Source: Candidatus Kerfeldbacteria bacterium (GTDB lineage: Bacteria > Patescibacteriota > Patescibacteriia > Veblenbacterales > UBA10138). Taken from it: DNA of 12,709 nucleotides. Both the position numbers and the translations under genes were made by a program. The stretch is from positions 1 to 12,709 of the forward strand of contig JACRFM010000084.1 of NCBI GenBank assembly GCA_016234305.1, given 5' to 3'. Positions 1 to 6,940 of this stretch are shown here, piece by piece (within the stretch, counting starts at the first letter, position 1; each line of letters begins with the position of its first letter). The notes under the pieces are model-generated. The model worked only from the letters and a program-made list of their open reading frames with translations, was not told the DNA's origin and searched no databases.

Positions 1-1041
1 TATCAAAGGTATAGATAAATCCTGGTCGGCGGTTGATAATTGCTCCACAGCGCTCCTCAGGGTGGCTGATAAATCAACCTCACGGCCTTCTTGGCTGGCG
101 GCAAAAACCTGCACCCGGCCGTCAGTAAGTTCAAACTTGGCATTAACCGCCGGTTGATTAACATAGGCTGTAGCCTCAGTTAAAGCCCCCTTCACTAACT
201 TTGTTTCAAAAATAAGTTTCGCTTCACCTGATTCTTTAATAGGTTGCAGCCACTGACGCCAAACCACTGGTTTAATCAGCCAGGTTTTATCTTCAAAAGT
301 AAAAATTAAATTTACATTCTTAGCCAGCAAGGTTTGCGCCACCGGCAATAAGTTCACCAAATCAGCTGTAACCAAAGCTGGTAAAACCGGCTGAACCTGT
401 AAATAAACCGGAGTGGGCGTTAAAGTTTGTAATTTAGTTTGCAACTCCTCGGCTAAACCAGCCTGATTAATTAAAACCCCGGATTTTTCCGGCACTATAA
501 ATGGCTTACCATCTTCACTCAAGGCCAAACTAGCTGCCTGAGGCGTAATTTGTATATTAGGCAAACTATGGTCAATATATTTGATAATTCTTTCAATATC
601 AACCTCCACCACCGCAGCCGCTTGGCCGTATTTAGGCAGCCAGCGTGCCAACAGCGGAATAAATAAATCATTGTACCAAATTCCCTGCCGCCCAACTTTA
701 TAAACCTCAATAGCAGCCGTAGCCGAAGAAAATCCCATAACAGTTACGACTAAATCCTGATTAGAGGCGTTCAGAATCTCAGGAACAGTAACTTGATATT
801 TTTCATATTTAACCACTACGCCCTTATCCATAAAATTACGCCAGGCAGTCTGCAGTTTATCTTGCGCTTGATTTACAGTTAAACCACCCACATCAATGCC
901 GCCCACGGCCACACCGGGGAAAATACGGCCAGCGTAAGCCAAATGATAAATCGCCAAACTGGCTGTAAGTAAAAATAAAAACACCAGTGGAAAAACCAGC
1001 CACAACCAGTGCTTGGAAAAATGTTTATGTTTTAAACTCAT
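1..1041 (-). CDS. YoaR/VanW-type envelope protein, N-terminal 347 residues (partial)
   Basis: The reading frame starts with ATG at 1041 and stays open to base 1, so the C-terminus lies outside the window. Residues about 12-32 form one hydrophobic helix after a basic start (MSLKHKHFSKHW), which fits a signal anchor with the rest outside the membrane. Just after it comes GVAVGGIDVGGLTVNQAQDKL-like sequence, the hallmark opening of YoaR/VanW-type proteins that carry putative peptidoglycan-binding domains (PF12229 type). The following 300 residues are soluble, beta-rich and low in Cys, consistent with one or two such domains. The VanW domain expected at the C-terminus cannot be seen. The family is linked to the cell wall, but its biochemical role is poorly known. 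The start lies 2 bases after the stop of the DUF3006 gene, so translation is probably coupled. Confidence 0.75.
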   Translation of the reverse strand, partial: MSLKHKHFSKHWLWLVFPLVFLFLLTASLAIYHLAYAGRIFPGVAVGGIDVGGLTVNQAQDKLQTAWRNFMDKGVVVKYEKYQVTVPEILNASNQDLVVTVMGFSSATAAIEVYKVGRQGIWYNDLFIPLLARWLPKYGQAAAVVEVDIERIIKYIDHSLPNIQITPQAASLALSEDGKPFIVPEKSGVLINQAGLAEELQTKLQTLTPTPVYLQVQPVLPALVTADLVNLLPVAQTLLAKNVNLIFTFEDKTWLIKPVVWRQWLQPIKESGEAKLIFETKLVKGALTEATAYVNQPAVNAKFELTDGRVQVFAASQEGREVDLSATLRSAVEQLSTADQDLSIPLI

Positions 1042-1043
1042 GT

Positions 1044-1262
1044 TTAATTGGATTTTAAAATTTGGTTTAGCAACTGGCGGGCCTGCTGCTGACGATGTTC
1101 CTCGCTACCCTGACTGTCTGTAAAGTGTAAATCTAGAACCGCGCCCTCATGAGAACCGGACGGCAAATAACTCAAAGCCACTGTTAGTTCCTGCTTATCA
1201 GGCAGGCGCAAGACCGCGGTGGTTCCCTCTAGTCTATCAATGGTAGCAGAAATTAGTTTCAT
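1044..1262 (-). CDS. DUF3006 family small protein
   Basis: This 72-residue protein begins MKLISATIDRLEG. It has the layout of the DUF3006 family (PF11213): a first strand ending in IDRxEG, then TAVLRLPDKQELTV, a YLPSGSHEGAVLDL turn and a charged helical tail (residues 50-72) rich in Gln, Glu and Arg. The family is a small beta-barrel-like domain of unknown function. An in-frame TTG at 1289 would add nine residues but overlap the end of hsp20 by 20 bases. The ATG at 1262 is preferred because family members start just before the IDR motif and it sits 7 bases after the hsp20 stop. The gene is the middle member of the hsp20-DUF3006-VanW-like cluster. Confidence 0.7.
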   Translation of the reverse strand: MKLISATIDRLEGTTAVLRLPDKQELTVALSYLPSGSHEGAVLDLHFTDSQGSEEHRQQQARQLLNQILKSN

Positions 1263-1269
1263 AAGCAGC

Positions 1270-1734
1270 CTAATCGTCGTTTGATTCAATTTTAACCGCC
1301 ACTGACTTTGTTTTAATTTTGTATAATTTTACGGTTAGTATCCCGTTTTTCAGACTAGCCTCAACTTTCTCCGGGTCAACTTCCACTGGCAATACAATGG
1401 AACGGGAAAAGCCGCCCCAATAGCATTCCTGATAAATATAATCCTCCGGCGCCACCGCTCTATCTTGATAGCGCCGGCCGCGGATAGTTATAACGTCGTT
1501 ATTTAAAGTAATATCCAAATCTTCGGTTCTTACCCCGGCAATAGTTGACACAATGACCACTTGATTGTCAGTTTGATAAACATCAACTGCCAACTGTCCC
1601 TCGTACTCGCCTGAATACCATTCTACGCCAGCGTCGCCTGAGGCAGGTGGCGAAACGGCTACGGACCTTGCCAACTCGCCAGCCGCCGGCTCCACGGCCT
1701 TACGGTTCTTAACAAAAAAAGACAATATGGACAT
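1270..1734 (-). CDS. Small heat-shock protein (Hsp20/alpha-crystallin family)
   Basis: The 154-residue product is an ATP-independent holdase that binds unfolding proteins in the cytoplasm. A variable, Ala/Pro-rich N-terminal arm (1-45) precedes an alpha-crystallin domain at about 48-140. Visible family signatures are AGVRTEDLDITLNNDVITIRG (66-86, split here by description only), the dimer-loop region DYIYQECYWGGFSRSIVLP (98-116), and the closing A-x-L-K-N-G-I-L motif (126-133). A short tail with V-A-V-K-I (145-149) resembles the I-x-I/V motif used for oligomer assembly. Length is normal for the family. It is first in a three-gene minus-strand cluster. No CIRCE operator is visible upstream, unlike the groES operon, so it is probably not under the same HrcA-type control. 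Confidence 0.9.
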   Translation of the reverse strand: MSILSFFVKNRKAVEPAAGELARSVAVSPPASGDAGVEWYSGEYEGQLAVDVYQTDNQVVIVSTIAGVRTEDLDITLNNDVITIRGRRYQDRAVAPEDYIYQECYWGGFSRSIVLPVEVDPEKVEASLKNGILTVKLYKIKTKSVAVKIESNDD

Positions 1735-1746
1735 AAATATACAATT

Positions 1747-1775
1747 AGTATAGCAAGTACATTATAAAATCCCAA
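1747..1775 (-). promoter_or_regulatory. Putative hsp20 promoter
   Basis: On the minus strand, TTGGGA (1770-1775) and TATACT (1747-1752) are 17 bases apart, placing the transcript start about 6 bases before the hsp20 ATG. A consensus TATAAT at 1761-1766 is an alternative -10 with a poor -35. No Shine-Dalgarno sequence precedes the start. Confidence 0.45.
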
Positions 1776-1830
1776 ATCTTATCCTCCAGCTGGCGGACTA
1801 AATTCTAAATAATACCTAATCCATAAATCC

Positions 1831-1962
1831 CCGTCATTGCGAGGAGTCTGCGACGCGGCAATCTCACTGACCGTTATCTTGAAATCGATGATCATCGGCT
1901 GAAGTGATCTCTGCCTGTGAGATCGCCACGAGCCGATGACTATCGGCTCTCGCGATGACGGA
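1831..1962. repeat. Imperfect fold-back (palindromic) intergenic element
   Basis: The left arm (from 1831, CCGTCATTGCGAGGAG, through GCGGCAATCTCA at 1866) is approximately complementary to the right arm (TGAGATCGCCACGAG from 1918 through CTCGCGATGACGG at 1961). Together they form a fold-back of about 130 bases. A secondary hairpin lies in the right arm: GAGCCGAT (1929 region) and ATCGGCTC separated by GACT, centred near 1939. The GTCATTGCGAG...GCAATCTC pattern resembles palindromic repeats scattered through many bacterial genomes. It can be read through as a 62-residue frame, but only because of its own symmetry. The rest of the 1735-2125 spacer holds no convincing gene. Confidence 0.65.
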
Positions 1963-2000
1963 TGCATTGCCTACATTTCTTATCACCCAAAGGCCTTAAG

Positions 2001-2063
2001 CGGCAACTCCGTGCCCCGTAGCATACTTATGAAGGAGAACTGCTTCGGGGTTATATTACTTCT
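2001..2063. repeat. Dispersed 63-base repeat, copy A
   Basis: This stretch aligns without gaps to 10145-10207, with 57 of 63 bases identical. It contains CCCCGTAGCA (2014-2023) and TGCTTCGGGG (2041-2050), which pair with a single mismatch. Its last bases TATTACTT (2054-2061) pair perfectly with AAGTAATA (2070-2077) just outside, giving a second hairpin. Confidence 0.85.
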
Positions 2064-2125
2064 CTAGGAAAGTAATAAGGACTAATTTGGATTTGAAATT
2101 TGGCATTAATACTTATTATATTGTA

Positions 2126-2154
2126 TTGACTTTTGTTAGTCGTCGGTTTATTCT
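2126..2154 (+). promoter_or_regulatory. Promoter of tRNA-Glu
   Basis: TTGACT (2126-2131) and TATTCT (2149-2154) are separated by exactly 17 bases, a near-consensus sigma70-type promoter. The predicted start, around 2161, is a few bases before the tRNA at 2168. Confidence 0.75.
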
Positions 2155-2167
2155 AATTTAGCCGTAA

Positions 2168-2242
2168 GCCGCTATCGTCTAATGGTTAGGACACCACGCT
2201 TTCAATGTGGGAATCCGGGTTCGATTCCCGGTAGCGGTACCA
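2168..2242 (+). tRNA. tRNA-Glu (anticodon UUC), CCA encoded
   Basis: A 75-base cloverleaf folds by eye. The acceptor stem is 2168-2174 with 2232-2238 (first pair G-U), the D stem 2177-2180 with 2189-2192, the anticodon stem 2194-2198 with 2206-2210 (last pair G-U), and the T arm is CCGGG-TTCGATT-CCCGG. The anticodon loop CTTTCAA at 2199-2205 gives anticodon TTC (2201-2203), reading Glu codons GAA/GAG. The discriminator base is A2239 and CCA is encoded at 2240-2242. The gene lies alone behind its own promoter and terminator. Confidence 0.96.
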
Positions 2243-2274
2243 AAAGGGATTTCTCTCCACGAGAGGTCTCTTTT
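2242..2274 (+). terminator. Rho-independent terminator of the tRNA gene
   Basis: AAAAGGGA (2242-2249) pairs with TCTCTTTT (2267-2274) through one G-U. An inner stem, CTCTC with GAGAG (2253-2257 with 2261-2265), closes a 3-base loop, with three unpaired T between the two stems. The hairpin ends in four T. From here to 2517 I see no gene or other structure. Confidence 0.6.
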
Positions 2275-2517
2275 AGTTTGTAAACTAGCGATAAATCAGG
2301 TGTCCCAAAATTCTTTCCGTCATACTCCAAAACAACCAGTTGTACAGCTACTAGCAAAAAACACGGTTAAGAGATATTCTAGTTTTATAATCAACTTTGA
2401 AGTGATAAACTATTATATAGGCTTAAGTGACCATTCCTGACCGACTTCAATTTTGACCCAATTCCATAAGTTGAACACTTCGCCCAATTTGTAGGACTAA
2501 TATTAAATTAAAACAAT

Positions 2518-2829
2518 ATGGCAATATTTGGACAATACTTTATGTACGGCCTCTTACGGGAAATGGGGTGGCCCAGAAAAGAAGGATTATTAAGAAGAGA
2601 TGTCGTAGATGCTCTTATATTTGATTCAGTGGTAGAGCAAATGATTGACTGGGCTGCAGGCATTGGCGCAGGTCGACCCCGTCTAGCACTTCAGGTTATT
2701 GCGGAAATGAATCGAGACAAAAACTGGGAGGGCCCGGATGCTCCCAAAATCAAATGGGTCATTGATGAGCTAAGAAAGAAAATGCAGAACGATGGGAAGA
2801 TGTTGGAGACTGTGCACCACATGAAGTAA
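2518..2829 (+). pseudogene. Unrecognised protein, 5' part of a probably frameshifted gene
   Basis: The frame encodes 103 residues starting MAIFGQYFMYGLLREMGWPRK and ending at TAA 2827-2829. It is soluble, with mixed helices, a Trp-rich character and an acidic/basic C-terminal helix (VIDELRKK). I do not recognise a family. No Shine-Dalgarno sequence precedes the ATG. In the reading frame that leads into the next ORF, sequence is open from 2769 and reads as plausible protein (EVIPHVNFAKTTNFGDSSVR) before the first ATG of that ORF at 2889. The simplest reading is that this and 2889-3191 are halves of one gene of about 220 residues, broken by loss of one base between about 2769 and 2829. Two separate small genes remain possible. 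Confidence 0.45.
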
Positions 2830-2888
2830 TTCCACACGTAAACTTTGCTAAAACTACAAATTTTGGAGATTCTTCTGTACGATGGAAG

Positions 2889-3191
2889 ATGCTCGCAGAT
2901 ACAGAATTGAGGGTGGGCTTAGAAGAGTATTGTGTAATGAGTTTACTTTGGGGTCTCGCCAATCCAAATCGTTTTGAGTCTTGGTACAAGAAGTACTTAG
3001 CGGATTCTGAGAATACCTTGCCGACTTTAAAAAAAGCTGGACTGGCCATTGATACTCTACCATCATTAGTTGAATTCTATGAGCAAGGTGAACAGATATT
3101 ACGAGACTATGAACAAGAAATACAACCCCTCCCACTTATTCTTCATCAACTTGTAACCGATGCGGAAGCGTTGGGACGAAAAATTATATAA
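2889..3191 (+). pseudogene. Unrecognised protein, 3' part of the probably frameshifted gene
   Basis: From ATG 2889 the frame gives 100 residues, MLADTELRVGLEEYCVMSLL to ...ALGRKII. It is predicted mainly helical, with aromatic and Leu-rich segments and no membrane helix or known motif. The frame is open upstream to the stop at 2766-2768, with no ATG, GTG or TTG between 2769 and 2888, so if it is coding there it must be entered from the frame of 2518-2829. No ribosome binding site suits the ATG at 2889: GGAAG lies immediately against it. Residues 1-100 alone could be a small independent protein. Two longer-looking antisense frames over this stretch are compositional shadows. Confidence 0.45.
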
Positions 3192-3280
3192 CCTGTCAAT
3201 AGTCTGTAAAGCGTCTAAGGTGCCAAACTGCCTCTCCCGTACCAGTTTCCCCCAACCTCCCAATTCTAAACTCTATAACT

Positions 3281-3298
3281 ATGGTGTTCCAGCACCAT
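3281..3298 (+). other. Hairpin ahead of the NYN gene
   Basis: ATGGTG-TTCCAG-CACCAT forms a perfect 6-base-pair stem. A TATAAC box at 3274-3279 precedes it. The 3192-3280 spacer otherwise shows nothing clear. Confidence 0.4.
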
Positions 3299-3334
3299 TA
3301 CTCGGGTCATAATAATAACTGTAATATTTTCATA

Positions 3335-3922
3335 ATGCACCAACAAAAAGAAGGCTCAACCAAAGTAAATGTCATCTATATTTTTATTGATTTCTCTAAC
3401 CTTTGGGCAGCGCAGAAGGTAAGGGGAAAATTTTTAGATTATACAAAACTAACAAATTACATCAAAAGTATGTATGAGGCCACTTCAATGCAGGTATTTT
3501 TCTACACAGCTTATCCTGCTGAGGGCACAAGGAGCTACAACCTAGATGGGAAACACAAATTTTTTACTTATTTGGAGAAGGGACTTAAATTTGTGGTGAG
3601 AAAAAAAGAGTTAAAACGAATCTCAGTAATTACTGAACAGGGAGAATCAATTGAAGAAAAAGGGAATATGGATGTAGAGATAACAATTGATGCGGTTCAC
3701 TATTCACCAAAATATAATACTGCTATTTTCTTTACAGGTGATTCAGATTTTCTTGCACTAATTACTTACCTGCGTACGCTTGGTAAAAAGGTTTATATTT
3801 TTTCTTCAAAAAATAATGTCTCACAGGAATTAAGAACAGGGTCAAATGGCTATTTAGACGTGCTAGTTATTAAGGAAGATATCTGGGGTAGGAACATTAA
3901 GCGTCGCATTGAACAAGTATGA
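3335..3922 (+). CDS. NYN-domain (LabA/DUF88-like, PIN-fold) putative ribonuclease
   Basis: The 195-residue protein carries the acidic site of NYN/PIN-fold nucleases. IDFSN is near the N-terminus (D19, N22), followed by KGNMDVEITID (D113, D119) and GDSDFLALITYLRTLGKKVYIF (D136, D138). It ends with a family-typical SQELRTGSNGYLDV segment. Such proteins are thought to cut RNA with Mg2+ held by these Asp residues; the substrate here is unknown. The ATG at 3335 is chosen because NYN proteins begin shortly before the first Asp. An in-frame ATG at 3281 would add 18 His/Asn-rich residues and lies in a hairpin. The stop is TGA, which argues against UGA recoding. The gene is convergent with the PEP synthase gene and lies in a plus-strand island after the tRNA. 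Its neighbour gene is broken, so no toxin-antitoxin partner can be assigned. Confidence 0.8.
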   Translation: MHQQKEGSTKVNVIYIFIDFSNLWAAQKVRGKFLDYTKLTNYIKSMYEATSMQVFFYTAYPAEGTRSYNLDGKHKFFTYLEKGLKFVVRKKELKRISVITEQGESIEEKGNMDVEITIDAVHYSPKYNTAIFFTGDSDFLALITYLRTLGKKVYIFSSKNNVSQELRTGSNGYLDVLVIKEDIWGRNIKRRIEQV

Positions 3923-3975
3923 CATAACTAAGAAAGCCACCCTCCTCGCGGAAGATGGCTCTTGGATGTGATACC

Positions 3976-3999
3976 CTTTTGGTTTATGGTAACCAAAAG
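3976..3999. terminator. Hairpin between convergent genes, possible terminator
   Basis: CTTTTGGTT (3976-3984) and AACCAAAAG (3991-3999) form a perfect 9-base-pair stem with loop TATGGT, placed between the stops of the NYN and PEP synthase genes. There is no clean T-run on either strand, so terminator function is only likely from position. A weaker hairpin, AGCCACCCTCC with GGAAGATGGCT, lies at about 3934-3959. Confidence 0.45.
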
Positions 4000-4072
4000 A
4001 CATTATTATTATACACCTATATAATTTAATGTCAATAGATAACCTTTAGTGTACTATCTCAACTTTAATAAA

Positions 4073-6484
4073 TCACTTCTTACCTGCTTTCAACTTCTTT
4101 TCCAACTCCGCAACACGCAACCTGGTAGCTAGCACAGTGTCGGGATTAAGCGAAATGGAATCTATGCCCTCGCGCACCAAGAATTCTGCAAAATCCGGAA
4201 AATCCGACGGCCCTTGGCCGCAAATGCCGATCTTGCGCTTGGTTTGCTTGGCCGTCTGAATTACCTGCCTGATGAGAGTTTTTACGGCCTCACTCTTTTC
4301 GTTAGCGACACCGGCAACATTAAGAATACCAGAGTCGCGGTCAATACCAAGCGTTAGTTGCGTCAGATCGTTGGAACCGATGGAAAAACCGTCAAACACC
4401 CGGGCAAAGTCACGCGCCAGAATCACATTAGAAGGTATTTCGCACATCACGTAAACCTCCAAACCGTTTTTACCGCGCCTTAAGCCTTCACTAGCCATTA
4501 TCTTAAGCACCCGCTCGCCCTCTTCCGGTGTGCGACAAAAAGGAACCATAATCTTAACGTTAGTTAAACCAAAAGTATTGCGTACTTTCTTCAGCGCTTT
4601 GCATTCCAAGCGAAAAGCCGGTTCATATTTGGGGTCGTAATAGCGCGAAGCGCCGCGCCAGCCAATCATGGGATTACTTTCCTCAGGCTCAAATTCCTTA
4701 CCGCCAATCAAGTTAGCGTACTCGCTTGATTTGAAATCTGCCAATCGCATAATAACGTCTTTGGGATAAAAAGCGGCGGCCAGCACGGCTATACCTTGCG
4801 CTAACCGGTCAATATAGAATTTTTTCTTATCTTTATAGCCAACAGTCAAAGCGACTATCTTAGCCTTGGCCTTGGCATTTTTAAGACGGTCAAAATGAAT
4901 CAAGGCCAGCGGGTGTACTTTAATAGCACTATTAACAATAAACTCCTCGCGCGCCAAACCTACGCCGTCACTAGGGATAAAAGAAAAATTAAAGGCCTGG
5001 CTGGGATCGCCTACGTTCATCATTATCTTGGTTTTGGTCTTAGGCAGATTTTTAAGATTGGTTTTTTCTATCTTAAACGGCAGAATTCCCTCGTAAACCT
5101 TACCAACTTCGCCCTCAGCGCAAGACACGGTAACTTTCTGCCCGTCTTTCAGTCGGCTGGTGCCATTTTTTGTACCCACAATACAAGGAATGCCCAGCTC
5201 GCGCGAGACAATGGCCGCGTGGCAAGTCCGCCCGCCGGAATTAGTGACAATCGCCGCCGCCTGTTTCATAACCGGCTCCCAATCCGGGTCGGTCATTTCC
5301 GTCACCAGCACGCTGCCCGGCTTAAACTTACTGATTTCTTTAACGTTCTTAATTATATTCACCGGACCCTGGCCAATCTTGGCGCCCACGGCCGCGCCTT
5401 CTAACAAAACCCGGGAAGTTTTGGACAAAATCGCTTTTTCAATCACACTGGTTGATTTAGTAGACTCAACTGTTTCCGGACGGGCCTGCACAATATAAAG
5501 TTCTTTAGTAACTCCGTCTTTAGCCCATTCAATATCCATCGGCTTGCCATAGTGCTCTTCAATTTGCATACCCCATTTAGCTAGTTGCAAAACTTCATCT
5601 GATTTAAGCGTGAATTTTTGCCGGTCAGCTTCGCTTACCACCATCCGCTTGGTAGGTAATTTAGGGTCATTCGCATAAATCAGCTTATATTGCTTAGAAC
5701 CAAGTTTTTGCGAAATAATTGCTTTATAGCCCTGTTTAAAAGTTGGCTTAAACACCACATATTCGTCCGGATTAACCACGCCTTTAACAATATATTCACC
5801 CAAGCCCCAAGTGCCATTGATTAAAACTATATCCCTAAACCCGGATTCCGTATCAAGCGTAAACATAACGCCGGAACAGGCCTTATCCGAGCGAACCATT
5901 TTTTGCACGGCAATGGACAGAGCAATGGCAAAATGGTCAAATTTTTTATCTACCCGATAGGAAATGGCCCGGTCGGTAAACAGCGAAGCAAAACACATTT
6001 TGCAAGCTTGTAAAACCTCATCTTCACCGCGGATATTCAAATAACTCTCCTGCTGACCGGCAAAACTCGCGTCCGGCAAGTCTTCAGCCGTAGCTGAAGA
6101 ACGTATGGCTACGTCCAGCGCTTTGACTTTTAATTTTTTTGACAGGGCGCGATAATTTTTGATTATCTCGCGTTTGAGTTCAAGGGGAAACTCGCCCTGC
6201 ATAACTATCTTTCTCACCTCGCGGCCGCGTTCAGCTAAGTCTTTTAAATTATTAGTATCCAGACCTTGTAAAATTCTTTTTATCTTACGGTCAATGCCGG
6301 TAGAGCGCAAAAACTGGCGGTAAGCATAAGCGGTTACGGCAAAACCAGGCGGTACGCGCACGCCTTGTTTAATCAGCTTTTGATACATTTCACCCAAGGA
6401 AGCGTTTTTGCCGCCGACCAAGGGCACATCTTCAATAGTAATTTCAGAAAAGTTTAGAACTAATTTTTTACGGCGATTAGGCAT
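4073..6484 (-). CDS. ppsA: Phosphoenolpyruvate synthase (pyruvate, water dikinase)
   Basis: The 803-residue cytoplasmic enzyme converts pyruvate + ATP + water to PEP + AMP + phosphate, the step that feeds gluconeogenesis from pyruvate. All three expected domains are present. An N-terminal ATP-grasp-type domain (about 1-350) shows VGGKNASLGEM (23-33), AIRSSATAEDLPDASFAGQQ (126-145) and EWAKDG...IVQARPE. A swivelling phosphohistidine domain has GGRTCHAAI with the catalytic His at residue 422. A C-terminal PEP/pyruvate barrel (about 480-790) shows MIGWRGASRYYDP, GSNDLTQLTLGIDRDSG and ICGQGPSD with the active-site Cys at residue 755. Length matches typical PpsA (about 790-800). The ATG at 6484 has no Shine-Dalgarno sequence. 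The gene follows the DUF4870 gene on the same strand after a 126-base AT-rich spacer, so cotranscription is possible but not shown. No regulatory protein gene is visible nearby. Confidence 0.96.
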   Translation of the reverse strand: MPNRRKKLVLNFSEITIEDVPLVGGKNASLGEMYQKLIKQGVRVPPGFAVTAYAYRQFLRSTGIDRKIKRILQGLDTNNLKDLAERGREVRKIVMQGEFPLELKREIIKNYRALSKKLKVKALDVAIRSSATAEDLPDASFAGQQESYLNIRGEDEVLQACKMCFASLFTDRAISYRVDKKFDHFAIALSIAVQKMVRSDKACSGVMFTLDTESGFRDIVLINGTWGLGEYIVKGVVNPDEYVVFKPTFKQGYKAIISQKLGSKQYKLIYANDPKLPTKRMVVSEADRQKFTLKSDEVLQLAKWGMQIEEHYGKPMDIEWAKDGVTKELYIVQARPETVESTKSTSVIEKAILSKTSRVLLEGAAVGAKIGQGPVNIIKNVKEISKFKPGSVLVTEMTDPDWEPVMKQAAAIVTNSGGRTCHAAIVSRELGIPCIVGTKNGTSRLKDGQKVTVSCAEGEVGKVYEGILPFKIEKTNLKNLPKTKTKIMMNVGDPSQAFNFSFIPSDGVGLAREEFIVNSAIKVHPLALIHFDRLKNAKAKAKIVALTVGYKDKKKFYIDRLAQGIAVLAAAFYPKDVIMRLADFKSSEYANLIGGKEFEPEESNPMIGWRGASRYYDPKYEPAFRLECKALKKVRNTFGLTNVKIMVPFCRTPEEGERVLKIMASEGLRRGKNGLEVYVMCEIPSNVILARDFARVFDGFSIGSNDLTQLTLGIDRDSGILNVAGVANEKSEAVKTLIRQVIQTAKQTKRKIGICGQGPSDFPDFAEFLVREGIDSISLNPDTVLATRLRVAELEKKLKAGKK

Positions 6485-6504
6485 AATAAAAATTTAAAAA
6501 AATA

Positions 6505-6608
6505 ATCAAATTAAAAGTTAAATCTCAAAAGTCAAAACTATATCTCAAAACTAAAAACTTTTGAATTTTGACTTGTGTTTTTGAGCTTTGACTTTTGCGT
6601 TTTGAGTT
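6505..6608. repeat. AT-rich fold-back spacer upstream of ppsA
   Basis: The left half has CTCAAAAGTCAAAAC and CTCAAAACTAAAAAC. The right half has GTTTTTGAGCTTTGACTTTTG and GTTTTGAG, which are complementary in broad outline, so the strand can fold on itself about ACTTTTGAATTTTGACTTG. The same A- and T-rich words recur in the O-antigen ligase gene. No gene lies here; it could hold the ppsA leader. Confidence 0.5.
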
Positions 6609-6610
6609 TT

Positions 6611-6931
6611 CTAGATTTTCAGCTTCTTGGCATACTCCCCTAAATACGGCATGACCCAATACTTACCAGTTAAAGCTGCGGCTAGTCCCAGCAAACTCAA
6701 AACCACGGCCGCCAGCCAGCCCACAAAACCAATTAACCACCCCAGCAAGGGAATGGGCGAGAGCATCATTACAATCACTTCGGCAATAAACAATAAAAAT
6801 CCTTGGCGCGCGTGCCACTGCACAAAATCACTCTGCCGTTTCAGTAACAAGGGCAAGAGTGACAACACAAATAAATACGACAAAGCCGCGTAGACCTTAT
6901 CGTCTGGAGTAAGAGGGGTAGTGTTATTCAT
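6611..6931 (-). CDS. DUF4870/Tic20-like membrane protein
   Basis: The 106-residue protein has a polar start (MNNTTPLTPDDKVYA), then a helix ALSYLFVLSLLPLLL (16-30), the family signature QWHARQGFLLF (about 38-48) and two further hydrophobic stretches (about 49-65 and 68-90). It ends KYWVMPYLGEYAKKLKI. The HARQG motif plus three or four helices and the terminal P-x-LGxYAxKLKI match the DUF4870/Tic20-like family of small inner-membrane proteins; its molecular role is not established in bacteria. It starts 9 bases after the stop of the four-helix membrane protein gene, so the two form an operon. No Shine-Dalgarno sequence is seen. Confidence 0.8.
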   Translation of the reverse strand: MNNTTPLTPDDKVYAALSYLFVLSLLPLLLKRQSDFVQWHARQGFLLFIAEVIVMMLSPIPLLGWLIGFVGWLAAVVLSLLGLAAALTGKYWVMPYLGEYAKKLKI

Positions 6932-6940
6932 AAATTTATA

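Noticed and set aside
1779..1967. Minus-strand frame of 62 codons
   Set aside because: It is a read-through of the fold-back element, kept open by the element's symmetry.
2207..2440. Plus-strand frame starting inside the tRNA
   Set aside because: Its first codons are the anticodon and T arms of tRNA-Glu, and the remainder crosses the terminator and unstructured spacer.
2770..2790. Programmed -1 frameshift signal
   Set aside because: The A-rich stretch does not form a proper X-XXY-YYZ heptamer in the reading frame.
2759..3135. Two antisense frames opposite the unknown gene
   Set aside because: They overlap a more protein-like plus-strand frame and are rich in Ser/His without any motif.
2243..4072. 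Integrated element with tRNA attachment-site duplication
   Set aside because: No second copy of the tRNA 3' end is visible between here and ppsA, and no integrase is present.
4895..5498. Long plus-strand frames inside ppsA, and similar ones inside groEL
   Set aside because: They are antisense to well-conserved enzyme sequence and arise from its codon bias.
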